From Chamaelirium japonicum (taxonomy: Eukaryota > Streptophyta > Magnoliopsida > Liliales > Melanthiaceae), in contig OX393550.1 in NCBI GenBank assembly GCA_947650365.1, positions 55,197,569 to 55,261,568 on the forward strand: a stretch of DNA of 64,000 nucleotides, given 5' to 3'. This document shows, one piece after another, positions 45,344 to 57,521 of the stretch (position 1 is its first letter; every line of letters begins with the position of its first letter). The notes below the pieces were generated by a model, which had not been told where the DNA came from, ran no database searches, and worked only from the letters and a program-made list of their open reading frames with translations. The position numbers and the translations under genes were made by a program.

Positions 45344-46129
45344 CAGTGTTGTCAAGGCGGCCAGACGATGCCTAAGCGGTCATGCCTACTTAGGCGAGGC
45401 GTGGCCTAGGCAGTGCCTAGTCGAGGCCTAGGCAACAAATTTTTTTTAATATTAAAGTTTATATATATATGGGATAATATTCTAATTTGAACAAATAATA
45501 AACATAATACCATCAAAAATTTCATGTGAAATTAATCAAACAACTGAATTAAACATTCTTATCTAAAAAGAATATCCATGTCATCATTGTCATGCTAAAT
45601 CACTGAAATGTGAATATGTTAAATCATGTATGTCATGCATCAACATGTAACAATCAATGAATCAAATTATGTTACTATTAAGAAGTTATAACATTAAAAG
45701 CCTAGGTCCCTAACATTCATTATGAAACAAATCAAGCATAATAAACAAACCCCAAAAATTGAGTACAACCCTAAAATTGGAGAAATAGAAGCATTAGAGA
45801 GGATAAATCACAGTATATAGAAAGATAATTCAAAGAGAAAAAAAATTATATAAGCAAACAATAACATTAAACTTAACCTTAGTAAAAAGAATATGAAATA
45901 AACTCTAACTTAGAATATATAGATAAATAGCTAAGAAGAAAGACATAAAATGGTTTTTAAGTATATGGGTCATACATACATAGAAAAGGAAACAAAAGAA
46001 GAGATAAAAACAAAAATAAAATTATAAAAAAAACCTTTTTTTATATAGGCCGTCCGCCTAGGTTGTGGCCTAGGCGACCGGGCCCGAAAAGGCCTAGTCG
46101 GTCGCCTAGGCATGGCCTTAACTACACTG
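45344..46129. mobile_element. hAT-type non-autonomous element, 786 bp
   Basis: Perfect 8-bp duplications ATTGAAAG flank it at 45336-45343 and 46130-46137. The ends are CAGTGTTGTCAAGGCGGCC and the inverse GGCCTTAACTACACTG. Both terminal regions repeat CCTAGGC and GCCTAGG words. The interior is AT-rich and without coding potential. Confidence 0.93.
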
Positions 46130-46526
46130 ATTGAAAGAGAGAGATCTCCCTTTGGCATGTAGAGATCACTAACATATAGGAACTACTATCCAATTAGTTG
46201 AGCTACAGCAGAGTAGCATAATTGTGAGCAAAGTATGTTAGCAAGTTTAATGAATTAATGGCCTGATTTGATGCCGAAGAAGTTCACACTTGCCATTTTA
46301 AAGGTTTCGTACGAGGCTACTTGATGGTAAGTGACTCTTTATAAGATGTCTTTGACCTACCCATCGATATAGAACAATATATGGAAACATCAGTTACAAG
46401 TAGATCTCCTTTCTAGTTCAGGGAGGTGTTAATAAAAAAATTACTGAGACTAGTCGATGAATCGACTTGCTACTATTGCTCATTTGCTACTACCACAGTA
46501 CTACTCCAAAGGTAGCTATAGTACAA

Positions 46527-46707
46527 GAGAAATGCTATTCAGCCCAAAGATTTCTCCCGAATTCGCCGGCCCGATTGACGTGGCAGTGCACAACTGGTGG
46601 CTGAAACTCACCAACGATATTTAAATCTTTTCAGCCACTAGTTGTGTGCTGCCATGTCAATCGGGCAGATGAATTCGGGAAAATCTTCGGGCTGAATAGC
46701 ATTGCTC
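46527..46707. mobile_element. Mutator-like MITE, 181 bp
   Basis: Inverted ends GAGAAATGCTATTCAGCCC and GGGCTGAATAGCATTGCTC extend inward to make the element an almost complete palindrome: TGGCAGTGCACAACTGGTGGCTGAAA is mirrored by the TTTTCAGCCACTAGTTGTGTGC side. A perfect 9-bp duplication ATAGTACAA (46518-46526 and 46708-46716) points to the Mutator superfamily. A half copy exists at 20236. Confidence 0.93.
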
Positions 46708-46716
46708 ATAGTACAA

Positions 46717-47575
46717 TAGATTGGAACAAACATTTTAAAAAAAAAAGTTGTTGAAACTTCCAAGGCAGTATGCAACACAATGTTTATGCCTATCAATGTC
46801 CTACTAGGGACTCAAGATAAGAATTGAATGAAAAGGAAGCATCCCTACATTTTTGTTTCTTAACCATGTAACATGTCCTTTTCCACAATCTGGTTGGGTT
46901 ATCCGCCTATTGTTGTGAGATATCTTGCAGTCGTAGACGATGAGTAATACGAGCCTAAACTCGCCCATTCCAATGTTGTGAAGTATCTTGCATCACTTGA
47001 GGGAGAGGATGGTTAGAGATGCTCTAACATCTTCACACATAATCGATGAAGGTAGTGTTGTATTACTTGTATGAATGTGGCCTTTTAAGAACACCATTAA
47101 TTAGTTTAATGTTAAAATATAATAGTTTTCATTATTTTATAAGGTGGCTTGGGTGGATAAGACCATTGTAACAAGTGGCTCTGCATTGCCCTTTAATTTG
47201 CATACAAGGGTGAAGATTGTGAGATATTTACATATAAATATTGTTCATATTTATGGGAAAACATGATTGTAATCACTCTATTACTTGGAGGTAACTCGGA
47301 ATGCAAAGGTCAAACATTTTCAAGCATGAGGGTAAGATGATTGTATTGAGCCTCTTGATGCATCTCAAACATGAAGAGAAAAACAAAGAAATCAAGGGGT
47401 TATCTCACTTTCCAAGACCATTGATCCTTTTAGTTGTCTAGGTGGAGCTGACAATGAAGTTCTAGTTTGAGTTTAGCGAAGCTTCGTTTTCTTTTTCTGT
47501 TTTTCGATTTCTTCTTTTTTAAAATTATGTGACCTATTTTCATGATCTTTTTTTAGAATAAGTTTAGGAGTTCTA
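46717..47575. other. intergenic, no gene recognised
   Basis: AT-rich unique sequence with only very short open frames. No repeat, RNA or domain was recognised. Confidence 0.55.
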
Positions 47576-48116
<541 letters not shown>

Positions 48117-48179
48117 CGACACTATTTCTTTTAATTATAAACGGGGTGTTTGACCACAATATTTGATCAATCAAACTCT

Positions 48180-49200
48180 TTTTTGTTTTATTTGTTGTGT
48201 TTATTAGCTGCAATTGCTTTGGTGAGATGCCTTAGTTCCATGGTGCGATGGTTTGAAAGATTAAGGTGTGATGCCTTAACGCTCGCTCAAAGTGAGAATC
48301 TTCTAGTACTTATGTTATTTGTTATTCTTCTTTAGATTTTTGCATCTATCATAGTTCTATTCATCGTAAAGCCTAGATCCACCTTAACCCCCTCATCAGT
48401 CTTCAACAATCCAAAATTCTACTATATAATTCAAAGTCCAACAAGTAAGTAATTTTCAAGTTTCTCCATGAATTATTTCCCAAGTACAAAACCCTCTGAT
48501 ACTTAAATCCCCTTTGAGATTAATCCCCTACATGGAAGAGAACAACCCACATGACAAGCAAATTAATTCGTTGGATGATTTAGTCATTGAACATTATGAT
48601 ATTATAAACGAGTCATTGTCTCAAATCAGCTCTTCCAAATCTCAAGTTTTTGTGTTTGCATGTGTAGTAGATCGTCTCATAAATCCAGCATAGCACAACA
48701 GAATAGCTAGAATCAGCATGACTCATTGTGCTATAAATATAGCCTATGGTTAATTAGAACTCAGAGTTCTCTCTCTCAATACTTGCATTAATTTTCTGCA
48801 ATTGCCTTGATGAAATGCCTCATTCCATGGTGTGGATGCGTTGCAAAAATTAAGGTGTGATACTTTAAGCCCTTACAGAATTGAAACTCTTCTAGTATCT
48901 ATGCCACTCTATTTGCTCTTTTTCAATGAATTCTGCATCTCTAGTTCAATATACTGATATGCATCTATTTAATTGCTAGTTCATACTTCATAGATCTATT
49001 CATCCTCAAGTCTAGACCTACCTAATCCTTTCAGCAGCCTTCACAAGTATGAAATTCTGCTGCAAAATTTACAGTCTAGCAAGCAAGTAATTTTCAAATT
49101 CCTCCATGGATTCTTGTTCGATAACAAAATCCATTGAGTTTGACGTCCCTTTGATACTAGGCTCCTTCCTATCAACTTTCTTTATAGTGTAAAATCATAT
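48180..49200. repeat. divergent direct duplication, about 600-bp period
   Basis: Blocks at about 48200-48320 (GCAATTGCTTTGGTGAGATGCC, TTAAGGTGTGATGCC, CTTCTAGTACTTATG) recur at 48795-48905 in diverged form. Blocks at 48370-48490 (CTAGATCCACCTTAA, AAGTAAGTAATTTTCAAG, CTCCATGAATT) recur at 49010-49115. A TATAAATATAG word at about 48731 with downstream ACTCAGAGTTCTCTC looks like an LTR promoter, so these may be tandem LTR relics. Confidence 0.6.
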
Positions 49201-49246
49201 CAAATTCATATCTAATGTATTTATCCATGTACGAGACTCTCCTTAT

Positions 49247-49947
49247 CTATGCTATCAAAGTTGGGACTAGTCGGCGACTAGTCCCTGGGCGGTATTTTGC
49301 CGACCGATTAATTTCAATTCCGTCATTGCTGGGCGGAATCCCGACTAGTCCCCGACTAGACCCGACTAGCCCGACTAACGACTGCCGACTAGTCCCCAGG
49401 CAGCATTCTACAAGCAATTTTTTTTTTTGAAAGGAGTCTGCGCAAGCAATTTTGTTTGGACTTTTTTACATTGGCTTAAAGTCTTGAGTCGCAAGACTCA
49501 CAACTATGGCTCTTCCCTGTAATCATCTGTTGAGCACCTGAGAATCTCAGATAAAAACATAGACAAATAATTAGTTTATTTGTTGATATCCATATAACCC
49601 TATAATCAAAATTGGGGTTGTTCACTGATTAAACATCATCAAACAAATATTGTGATGAATTCTTAGTTCTGAGTATTTTGACATGGGCATGAAACCAATA
49701 CAACTGTGTTATGTTAGACTGTTACTTATGTATTTATACCCATGCTGTGAAGTGTGAAGGTATGTATTGTTATTAACCGACTAATATCATATACTTATTG
49801 ACATTTATGCTAGTTCATATATCATATATGTTTAGGGAGGGGGGTAGGGGTTAGAATAAATTTTGGCCGACTAGTCCCGAATTAGTCCCGACTAGTCCTA
49901 GTCGGCCCTTGGCCGACTAGGGCCGACTACCGACTTTGACTGCATAG
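49247..49947. mobile_element. hAT-type non-autonomous element, 701 bp
   Basis: Perfect 8-bp duplications CTCCTTAT flank it at 49239-49246 and 49948-49955. The ends CTATGCTATCAAAGTTGG and the inverse CCGACTTTGACTGCATAG agree well. Both terminal 200-bp regions are full of CCGACTAGTC and GACTAGTCGG words. The interior is AT-rich and non-coding. Confidence 0.92.
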
Positions 49948-49955
49948 CTCCTTAT

Positions 49956-52900
49956 TCATACCCATTTTCATTAGAAAATCTGGAAGAAGCCACTGGATTA
50001 GATAACAATTCCCTTGCGGATAATTTTTATTATGAAAACCACTCCTACATACAACAGTTTTCTCTTCCCAGTCATCGCTATTTTGTTCTAGTACCCGAAA
50101 GAAAAACCGTTGCATCACAAAGCAGTTATGTCTTTAGCTAGGTTCGAAATTTCAATTTCGATCAACATTTCGACACTCAGGATATGGAAATATTTAGTGG
50201 AAATATTTTGACAGTGTGGAAATAATGTAGTTTTACAGAAATGATAGAAATATCAATTACATGATGGAATAGTTTAACAAACCTCTGGACAATCATAAAT
50301 CAAGCATATATACATACTTTGTAATACTTAAATCATATTCTTACACCATCTAGAGGTGTGGGGCTCCACCTAGTATGTACTTCTATGCATTTTGTACAAA
50401 TGCATAACAGCCTCAGATCTACAACATATCCAAAATTCAAGTGATTTCATCAATATTAATATTTGGTTTTTTGTTTTTTTTTCCCCAAAAAATCTGTAAA
50501 TTTTGTTTATGATAAATTTGTTAAAATCAACATTGATCCCCAAATCTGATGTAAGAATATCAAATTTTGATAAAGTTGATGATGTACGCCACATTGTTAT
50601 CAATTCAACAACTATAATGAATTAACTGAAAGAAGTTTAAGAAAAATATTATTTTCGATTTGTTTTTTAGAAGAACGCTTTGATCTGATCGAACAAACGA
50701 TTAGATGGGTTTTTCTTTTATTTGATCTAACATCCTAAGATATTTTCTTGAAGAATAATCATGTCGGAGAAGTCGAACATGTTGCTTATAGGCTAGGGTT
50801 TAGAGTTTCTAGGATAGGGTAAAAATTTTAGGACAATTTTGAAAATTTCAGAATATTTATGACCTCCACATTTTCTTTTCGAGGGCCAAAAAACGAAAAA
50901 AAATTGGAAAATTGAGAAATTTCAGAAAATTTTGACCATGGTCTCAAGGAAAACAGTTGCTGGAGGCCATTTTAGTACATCATTAGTGTCAATAGCATTG
51001 AACAATTCTGGACATGGACCATCGATAATACATCTGTAGTGTCATCAATGTCGGCTAAAATTCATTAGAACAGTTCTTGGAGTAGAAATGAAGTGCAATC
51101 CATAGGCAAAACATTTTAAGATCAAGAAACAAAATTTAGCTTACTAGGAACAACAACAGAGTCATCTCAAGATTGAGGAAGAGTACAACAATGATACACC
51201 CAAAAATCAAACATGAATATCACTTAGCATATTAAAGAAATAGTCCCAAGAAGAAGAAGACTTGTTGGCTTGTAAGTTCAACATGCAAAGCAAACAATAG
51301 AAAGAGCAAAGTAACCATAAAAGGTCCAACTGAGGCCAAAGGAACTAGATTTAGAGAAAATGGTGGAAAGTAAGTTGAGATTGAAACCACAACTACAAAT
51401 AATGATCAATAGGTAAAACAATTGCCAAAAAAACACGAATTTGCATTCATAGCATCCTCTTAAACAAAATAAGATCAGACATATCTGAATGGTCTAGAGT
51501 TTCAACATGATTCAAACTCCTAGATTAAACGGAGCAATAATCATATTTAAAATCTTCACCAGAATGCAAGTTGGCTTTGGAGTCACCAGATTTTTTTGAG
51601 AAACATGATTAAAATCTTCTTCAGATACTCAGAGAAAGCCCCTCTACAAACCCTGTCAGTAAAAATAGGGGGAAATTCAACCATCTCCCCAAAAAACTTC
51701 TGAAAGAAAAAGAAAATGTGATAGAGAACGAAACCTCCCTTGCGACCACTTCTCTATTTCGGAAAATTGTGTTACTCCGAAAATCCTATTTCTTTGTCTC
51801 TCGCCTCTATTCCTTCTCTTTCTCCTACTTATTATAGCAAATGGAAGCCCTGCAGTAGTTTCTCAATTCTGTCTCAGGAGACTATCGTAGTTTTTTTTAA
51901 AGTTTTACCCTTCCAAGATATTCTGCTAACAAACAGCAGTATTGATGGTTTTCCCAAGCTAGAGAGGCTGACACTGGGGATATACATAGTTGGAGATGGC
52001 TTTCGGCGAGATAGACGGGTAAGAAAAGGGCTTCACGCTTGTGACTCTTGGAGGCTGGCGAGGGCACCTGACGGCGAGCGAGGTGATGCTTTCGTGTGAG
52101 TTCGGGAGAGATGGCACTAGGGGAAGGAGAGGGTTCGACGCATCATGGTGATTTGGAAATTCCCAGTGAAAGTGAAAACTCTGTGAGAGGGCTTCTATTT
52201 ATATGACCCTAAAAAATTCTACCAAACCTGGGACTCTTCAAAAAGTCTATATACTTTTGCATACTGCTGAACTGAAGAATGCATGCTAATTGTTGCCCAA
52301 TGCTGAATTGAAGAAACATACATAATTACTTTATTCTGAAGTCCAGCGTAGGACTCCTGTTTGATTAACAATGTAGGGAACTCTCCAAAAAGTTCCAATT
52401 GACTATTCCCCCAACATGTCCCATTAGCCCAAGTATTTTTGTGACGGCTTGATTCATCCTTTGGCAATTCCCGTCAAGGCTAGATCTTCAACCAACTAAA
52501 ACTTTTCCATTCGGTTTTGCTCCTATCTGTGGAAAGAATTCTAATAGATAAATACTGGATCCATCATAGTCTATGAACTCGTCTAGCATTGAATACTGTT
52601 ACTAGATCTTGCAACCAATGTTGCTATCCACTCTCATGCTGACCACATAAAAGTGGCATTAAGACTGATCTAACTTGACCCTTTATAGCTGAACTAAAGT
52701 ATATATGGTTCCTAATTTATTGTATTTTCACTCATTCAGCATGTCATCAAGTTGCTGTCGTTTATCGTAAGGCATCACTGCAGATTGACAATCACATCTC
52801 CAAACTTAGCCGCACTTTGATTCTAGCAATAACGAGGAAGCCACAGAGGATAGTTATCACTGTTTGAGCAAACTAGCCTCATAGGACCATCACTGAACAT

Positions 52901-54242
52901 GCAGTATGTAGGCTATTCAACTTAATTTGAAAATAGACAAAGAAACAGAGGTCTGTTCTATTTAAGGTCAAGTTGTGGTAAAACTGTTTCATCCTGCACA
53001 CGGTCGTTCAATGTGTTTTCGGAGTTTATCCAATGATTTGTGCTTATGGTCAAAGAATTCATATCTAGCTGATATTAGGTAGCGAATTCAACAGGCCAGG
53101 AGACTTGCGATCTTGTAGATCCTGATATCTATTATGTTGGTGTTAATCTAAAGAAGCAAATGGGTCTGTGAAACGCATTGTTGAAGTCTGAATAGAGTTC
53201 CATGTCTTAGCTTACATTTCTCAGTCTAGGGAATGGTGCTTGGTTCTACCAACCGAGAATTCAAACCCCTGTGATCCTGTGACAGCTAGCTCCTTATGGG
53301 TGGACAACTGGACATAGGTGGATCTTTGTGTCGAGCCCATATGTTCTTAGAACGTAAGAGGCATTTTTATTTATTTGGGTTACTAGGACCAAGCATAATT
53401 AAGGTAGTTGCATATCGAAGGCCCATGTAGGAGATGATCTTGAAGGACCATGAGTCTAATTTGGTCACTCGAGGACTAACATAAAACATGGAGAAGAACA
53501 TACTCTGCATGAGCTAGACAACAAATGAGGTCGGTGTGAATGAGCAGATCGAAACAAACGAGAGTTTTCCATCTTTGGTTTTCCTTCTTTTTTTTTTTTG
53601 TGAAGATGTAAACGAAAAATCATGTGGTTCATATTCTGAAGTCATGAGAACATGAATCCTTTTGATTTTGGTGGAGTCTGCATGAATGATCTATTTGGTT
53701 CTTGAGATTGGGAATATTTGTTCGTTACAAGCTCTGACCTCTTGTATTGTTTTTTCATTTACATTGCAGTCTGATATTCGAACCTGCTTGTCTTGACTGG
53801 TAATTCGATGATCGATGCTGCGATTGCATAGGTTCGGATAATGGATCCTATCCTCCACTTCCCTTTTGAGTTTTAGTATGGCTATCGTAAGCGCCTGGTG
53901 TGAAAAACTGAGCACAAGACATGATGCAAACATTGAAGTATATAGTGCCGAGAGTGAGTTATGTATCTTTATTTATCTTAGGAATCATGCTGTGTTACAT
54001 TATGTTTGAACCCCTATGGCTGCATTTTTTTCCCTTGGTAGAATGAGGTGATGAGGTCTATACTGGCTGATCGCCCGACCCGTCAACCGATCTTTTAAGT
54101 TGGGTGTTTCTATCTGCAGGAATGAGGAGGAAGAGGGAGAAGGGAGGGGGAGGCGTAAGATGAAGAAGCAGGGAAGGAGGAGGTGGCGGCGGCCTGGTTT
54201 GCCGGAAAGAAAGCAAGAAGAGGCCTGTGTTGGAACTGCTCT
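49956..54242. other. long gene-poor stretch
   Basis: No gene, RNA or complete element was identified. Around 50140-50950 the sequence has GAAATTTC-rich arms (TTCGAAATTTCAATTTCG left, inverse AATTGAGAAATTTC right) that may be an old A/T-rich MITE. An open frame at 51740-52099 (+) has no recognised domain. From 54058 to 54242 lies the 3' flank of the MATE gene. Confidence 0.5.
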
Positions 54243-55754
54243 TCATTGACCCATACATTCTTCTACTTCCATGCCTTCACATCCTTCGACATTCTGCTCA
54301 CTTTGCCCAGCCAACCTCTGTGCCTTCCCTGCTTCCTCAGCCCAATCAATGCAGGCCACGAACCCGACCAGCAGGATCGCGCTGGCCACGGCGCCCACCA
54401 GAAAACCAAGCAACAGCCCGCCAAGCCCCAGCCCCACCCTGAAGGCCAACACCACCGCCACAGGCAAGGCCACCAGGTAGAACCCTCCGACGCTCGCGTA
54501 CATGCTCAGCCACGGCCTGGCCGTCCCTCGCACGATCCCACCCATCACCGCCAGCGGGAAGTTCACCACCTCCACCGCAGCCATCACCACCATCATCCTC
54601 CTCACCATGCTCACAGTCCCCTCATTGTGGCTGAACAAGGAACCCCACCGCCCCCTCGCGCCCGCCATCGCCGACCCACCCAGGAGGCCACAGACGACGC
54701 TCAGGCCGACTGACACGTAGGCCGACCCCCGGGCGGCCCCGGCCCTGCCCGCGCCAAGCTCATTCGATACGCGCGCGGACGTGCACATAGCCAGCGAGAG
54801 CATCAGAGAGTAGAGCAGGTAGTCGAAGTTGAGCACCACCGCGAACACCGCCACCGTCCGCCTGGCGTCGGGGAGCCTACCCGCGAGCAGGATGAGGATC
54901 TCGTAGCACCACCACTCGAGGCATGTCGTGAAACAGCACGCCGCCGAGAGCCTCAACAGCCGGGCCCAATCACCCGCCCGCTGCTGCCACCACCCTCCTC
55001 CCTCGCCCTTCCGCCTCTCGGACACCGACACGTAGGTTGCCAGCATGATCACGACTGTGAGGTCCGTGAGCCAGATCGCCATGGCGACGCCGTCGAGCCC
55101 TTTGGTCCTTGCGAGCACGAAGTTGAGGGGCACGTGAAAAGCTAGCGCCACCGCCGAGCTGAGTAGTGTTGGGAGCGTCACACCTTGTGAGCTCAAGTAG
55201 GCCTTGAGAGGCGAGAGGAACGAGGTCACCAGCAGGTCAGGGAGGAGGTACGTTACGTACCGCTTCGTGAGGTCAGCAATGTCCGGCTGCTGGCCGAAGG
55301 CTAAGAGGATCCTGTCGACGTTGAGCCAAAGGAGGGAGATGGGGAGCGCAGCTGCGAGCAGGAGGAGGGTGGCCATGAGGAGCGTCTTGTGCAGCAGCTT
55401 GTAGTTGCCAGCCCCGTGGGCCTGGCCGCATATGGGCTCCATGGCGCCGCAGAGGCCCGTCAGCACCGAGAAGCCGGTGACGTTGGCGAAGGTGAAGCCG
55501 AGGGTCCCACCGGCCAACTGGAGCTCCCCGAGCCGGCCGAGGAAGGCGGTGGTGACGGCCGTCTTTGCGAACCACGTTAGGTTGGTCGCCGCCAGTGGGA
55601 GAGCGATCCGCCGTTGCGCCCGGAGCTCCGGGAGGATGCTGTGCTTGATGGCCATGGACCATCGTGGAAGGATGGATGGAGGTGAGGGAGGCGAAGGTGT
55701 TGCATCTCTCGGCCTTTCCTCTGCTGCTTCAAACGTAGAAGGTATGGATGGCAT
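54243..55754 (-). CDS. MATE/DTX-family efflux transporter, single exon
   Basis: This intact 503-residue membrane protein is a multidrug and toxic compound extrusion carrier, which in plants moves secondary metabolites, hormones or organic anions out of the cytosol in exchange for H+ or Na+. About 12 hydrophobic segments form two MatE halves (residues about 50-210 and 275-435). Recognisable stretches are LPLAATNLTWFAKTAVTTAF, GAMEPICGQAHGAGNY (about 103-118), GVTLPTLLSSA, EWWCYEILILLAG, NFDYLLYSLMLSLAMCTSARV followed by SNELGAG, and GIVRGTARP. The MEPICGQA variant and lack of introns resemble the Arabidopsis DTX48-56 branch; the substrate is unknown. The first ATG (55754) gives a 33-residue Pro-rich N-tail, and Met34 is an alternative start. 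The coding sequence is very GC-rich, unlike its AT-rich surroundings. Confidence 0.93.
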   Translation of the reverse strand: MPSIPSTFEAAEERPRDATPSPPSPPSILPRWSMAIKHSILPELRAQRRIALPLAATNLTWFAKTAVTTAFLGRLGELQLAGGTLGFTFANVTGFSVLTGLCGAMEPICGQAHGAGNYKLLHKTLLMATLLLLAAALPISLLWLNVDRILLAFGQQPDIADLTKRYVTYLLPDLLVTSFLSPLKAYLSSQGVTLPTLLSSAVALAFHVPLNFVLARTKGLDGVAMAIWLTDLTVVIMLATYVSVSERRKGEGGGWWQQRAGDWARLLRLSAACCFTTCLEWWCYEILILLAGRLPDARRTVAVFAVVLNFDYLLYSLMLSLAMCTSARVSNELGAGRAGAARGSAYVSVGLSVVCGLLGGSAMAGARGRWGSLFSHNEGTVSMVRRMMVVMAAVEVVNFPLAVMGGIVRGTARPWLSMYASVGGFYLVALPVAVVLAFRVGLGLGGLLLGFLVGAVASAILLVGFVACIDWAEEAGKAQRLAGQSEQNVEGCEGMEVEECMGQ

Positions 55755-56172
55755 GATTTGATGGAGAAGGGGACTATTGGAGGACTTCTCTTTCGTGCGG
55801 GCGCTCTGTTAGGATACCATAATGGGAGCATGGGACTCGTGAGAGAGAGAGAGAGAGAGTACAAGTTGGTTGGTGCTAATGCTGGAAAATACGTGTTGTT
55901 CAACCAGAGTGTTTAGCAGACTTTCTCTTGTACAGACTGCTGTATCCCGATCATAGCCGTCCGTTGAGCTCAGCACAGATAGATGATTCGCACTCAGCAT
56001 TTTTGTGTTAATGTGGCTGTAGGTGTATCAGTGGGGGTTCAAAGTTGGGCAATTTGTGGTTGTAGGTGCATCAGCGGGTTCCTTTTATATTGGGTGTTGC
56101 TATTTGCACCCCACGAATTACTATGGCTCCCCAAGGCCTCCCAGATATATTGATGGGTATGCTACGGTTAGA
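55755..56172. other. upstream region of the MATE gene
   Basis: This is the promoter-side flank of the minus-strand MATE gene. A (GA)n tract at about 55838-55860 would be a CT-rich leader on the sense strand, common in plant 5' UTRs. No clear TATA box was picked out. Short open frames are Ser/Leu-rich artefacts. Confidence 0.5.
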
Positions 56173-56180
56173 GCCGCTAG

Positions 56181-56713
56181 TTGGGGTGTGCAGGATCTAA
56201 ACCAAACCGAACCGACCAATTTTAATCGGTTTCAACACACTCAATGGATCGGATCGGATTGGGTTTTTAAAAAACCGACATGATTGGATCGGTTGACGGA
56301 TTTGTAAATTTAAAGCCGACCTAAACCGGACCAAACCAACATATGTATATACATATAATATTTTATTAAATATATTATATGACCTTATATACCCTTGCTG
56401 CCAACAACCTTTGCAATACTGTAAGATGACTCAAAATCAGTTAAAAATCTTATTTAGGCCTAATGATTTGACAACAATTATTATTTTTTAAATTTGAATT
56501 AGGTCCTAATAAAAGGGGGAAAAAGCCCAATAAGAATATGGTTCAAAGTCTAAACCGACCATCCAATCCAATCCAAACTGACTTTAATTGGATTGGATTG
56601 GATTCCAATCTTAGTTTGGTTTGGATCGAATTGAAAATCCTCACCACCGATCAATGTTGAATCGATTTGGGTTTTGCTTATATTGGTCGGTTTCGAACCG
56701 ATGCACACCCCTA
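56181..56713. mobile_element. hAT-type non-autonomous element, 533 bp
   Basis: The left end is TTGGGGTGTGCAGG and the inverse of the right end is TAGGGGTGTGCATCGG. Flanking octamers GCCGCTAG (56173-56180) and GCCGCTGG (56714-56721) match at 7 of 8. Inner arms carry AACCGACC and GATTGGATTGG words. It is the compact relative of the enlarged element at 7165-9400 and lies about 430 bp upstream of the MATE start. Confidence 0.85.
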
Positions 56714-56721
56714 GCCGCTGG

Positions 56722-57521
56722 TCCCATTGGCCTGACCACCATCAGTCCTCTCCTCTGCTCTCCTCCTACTCCTCTCCTGATTGATGTCTCCGAGGAGGAG
56801 GAAGAGGGAGCATGGAGCGGGAGGAGGAAGAGGAAGAAAGATGGGGAGGAGGAAGAGGAGGAGATGAAGAGTGTATGTAGCGGCGATGATGGTCAGAATA
56901 GGGAGAGGAGAGGGAGATAAGGGTGGACACGGCGACGGTGGTTGGAGCGAGAAGGAGGGAAGGGGAACTCTTATGTGGGGTGCCCTATCACAAGGGGGCA
57001 CTAGTGAAAAATAGGAATGAGCAGGGATGTTTGCACATAGTAATTTTACGGGTACAAATAGCAACATCCTTTATGGTTGGTATCGGAGAGAGTGGGTGAT
57101 AAGAGTGAGGTGACACGGCTGTGGGGTTTCGTTGTTGTCGGGCCCGTCGAGTCGGGGTAATGTTGTTGTTGTCGTGCTAGCCCACTAAGCAAAGCAATTA
57201 GGCCCTGTTCCACCATAGATTACTTTTGCTCCTTTTTCTGTATTAATTAATTAAGGATCTGGCTTCCACTTTGAACATCATCTTCTGATCTATCTATCTA
57301 TATATGCTCAATATTCTTACTCATCCTGTAAGAAAGTTTCTACACGAAACATGTGATTGTCTTTATTATAAAAAACCATTAGCTTTGAAAACGATAAACA
57401 TTGATACCATATGCGGAAGCGGGGATCAAAACGTATCTCCGACCATAACGCGTCAGGTGATAATAAGCAGTTGGAATTGATGAAGTCAAGTTCTTCCTCT
57501 CGCGAGATTAAGATTTTTGAT
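56722..57521. other. intergenic, no gene recognised
   Basis: A GA-rich block at 56785-56925 gives Glu/Arg/Lys-rich frames on the plus strand and Pro/Leu/Ser-rich ones on the other, with no domain. The remainder is unique and AT-rich and leads into the tandem array. Confidence 0.5.

Noticed and set aside
55273-55662. Frames overlapping the MATE gene
   Set aside because: They are out-of-frame shadows; only the 503-residue frame has membrane segments and family motifs.
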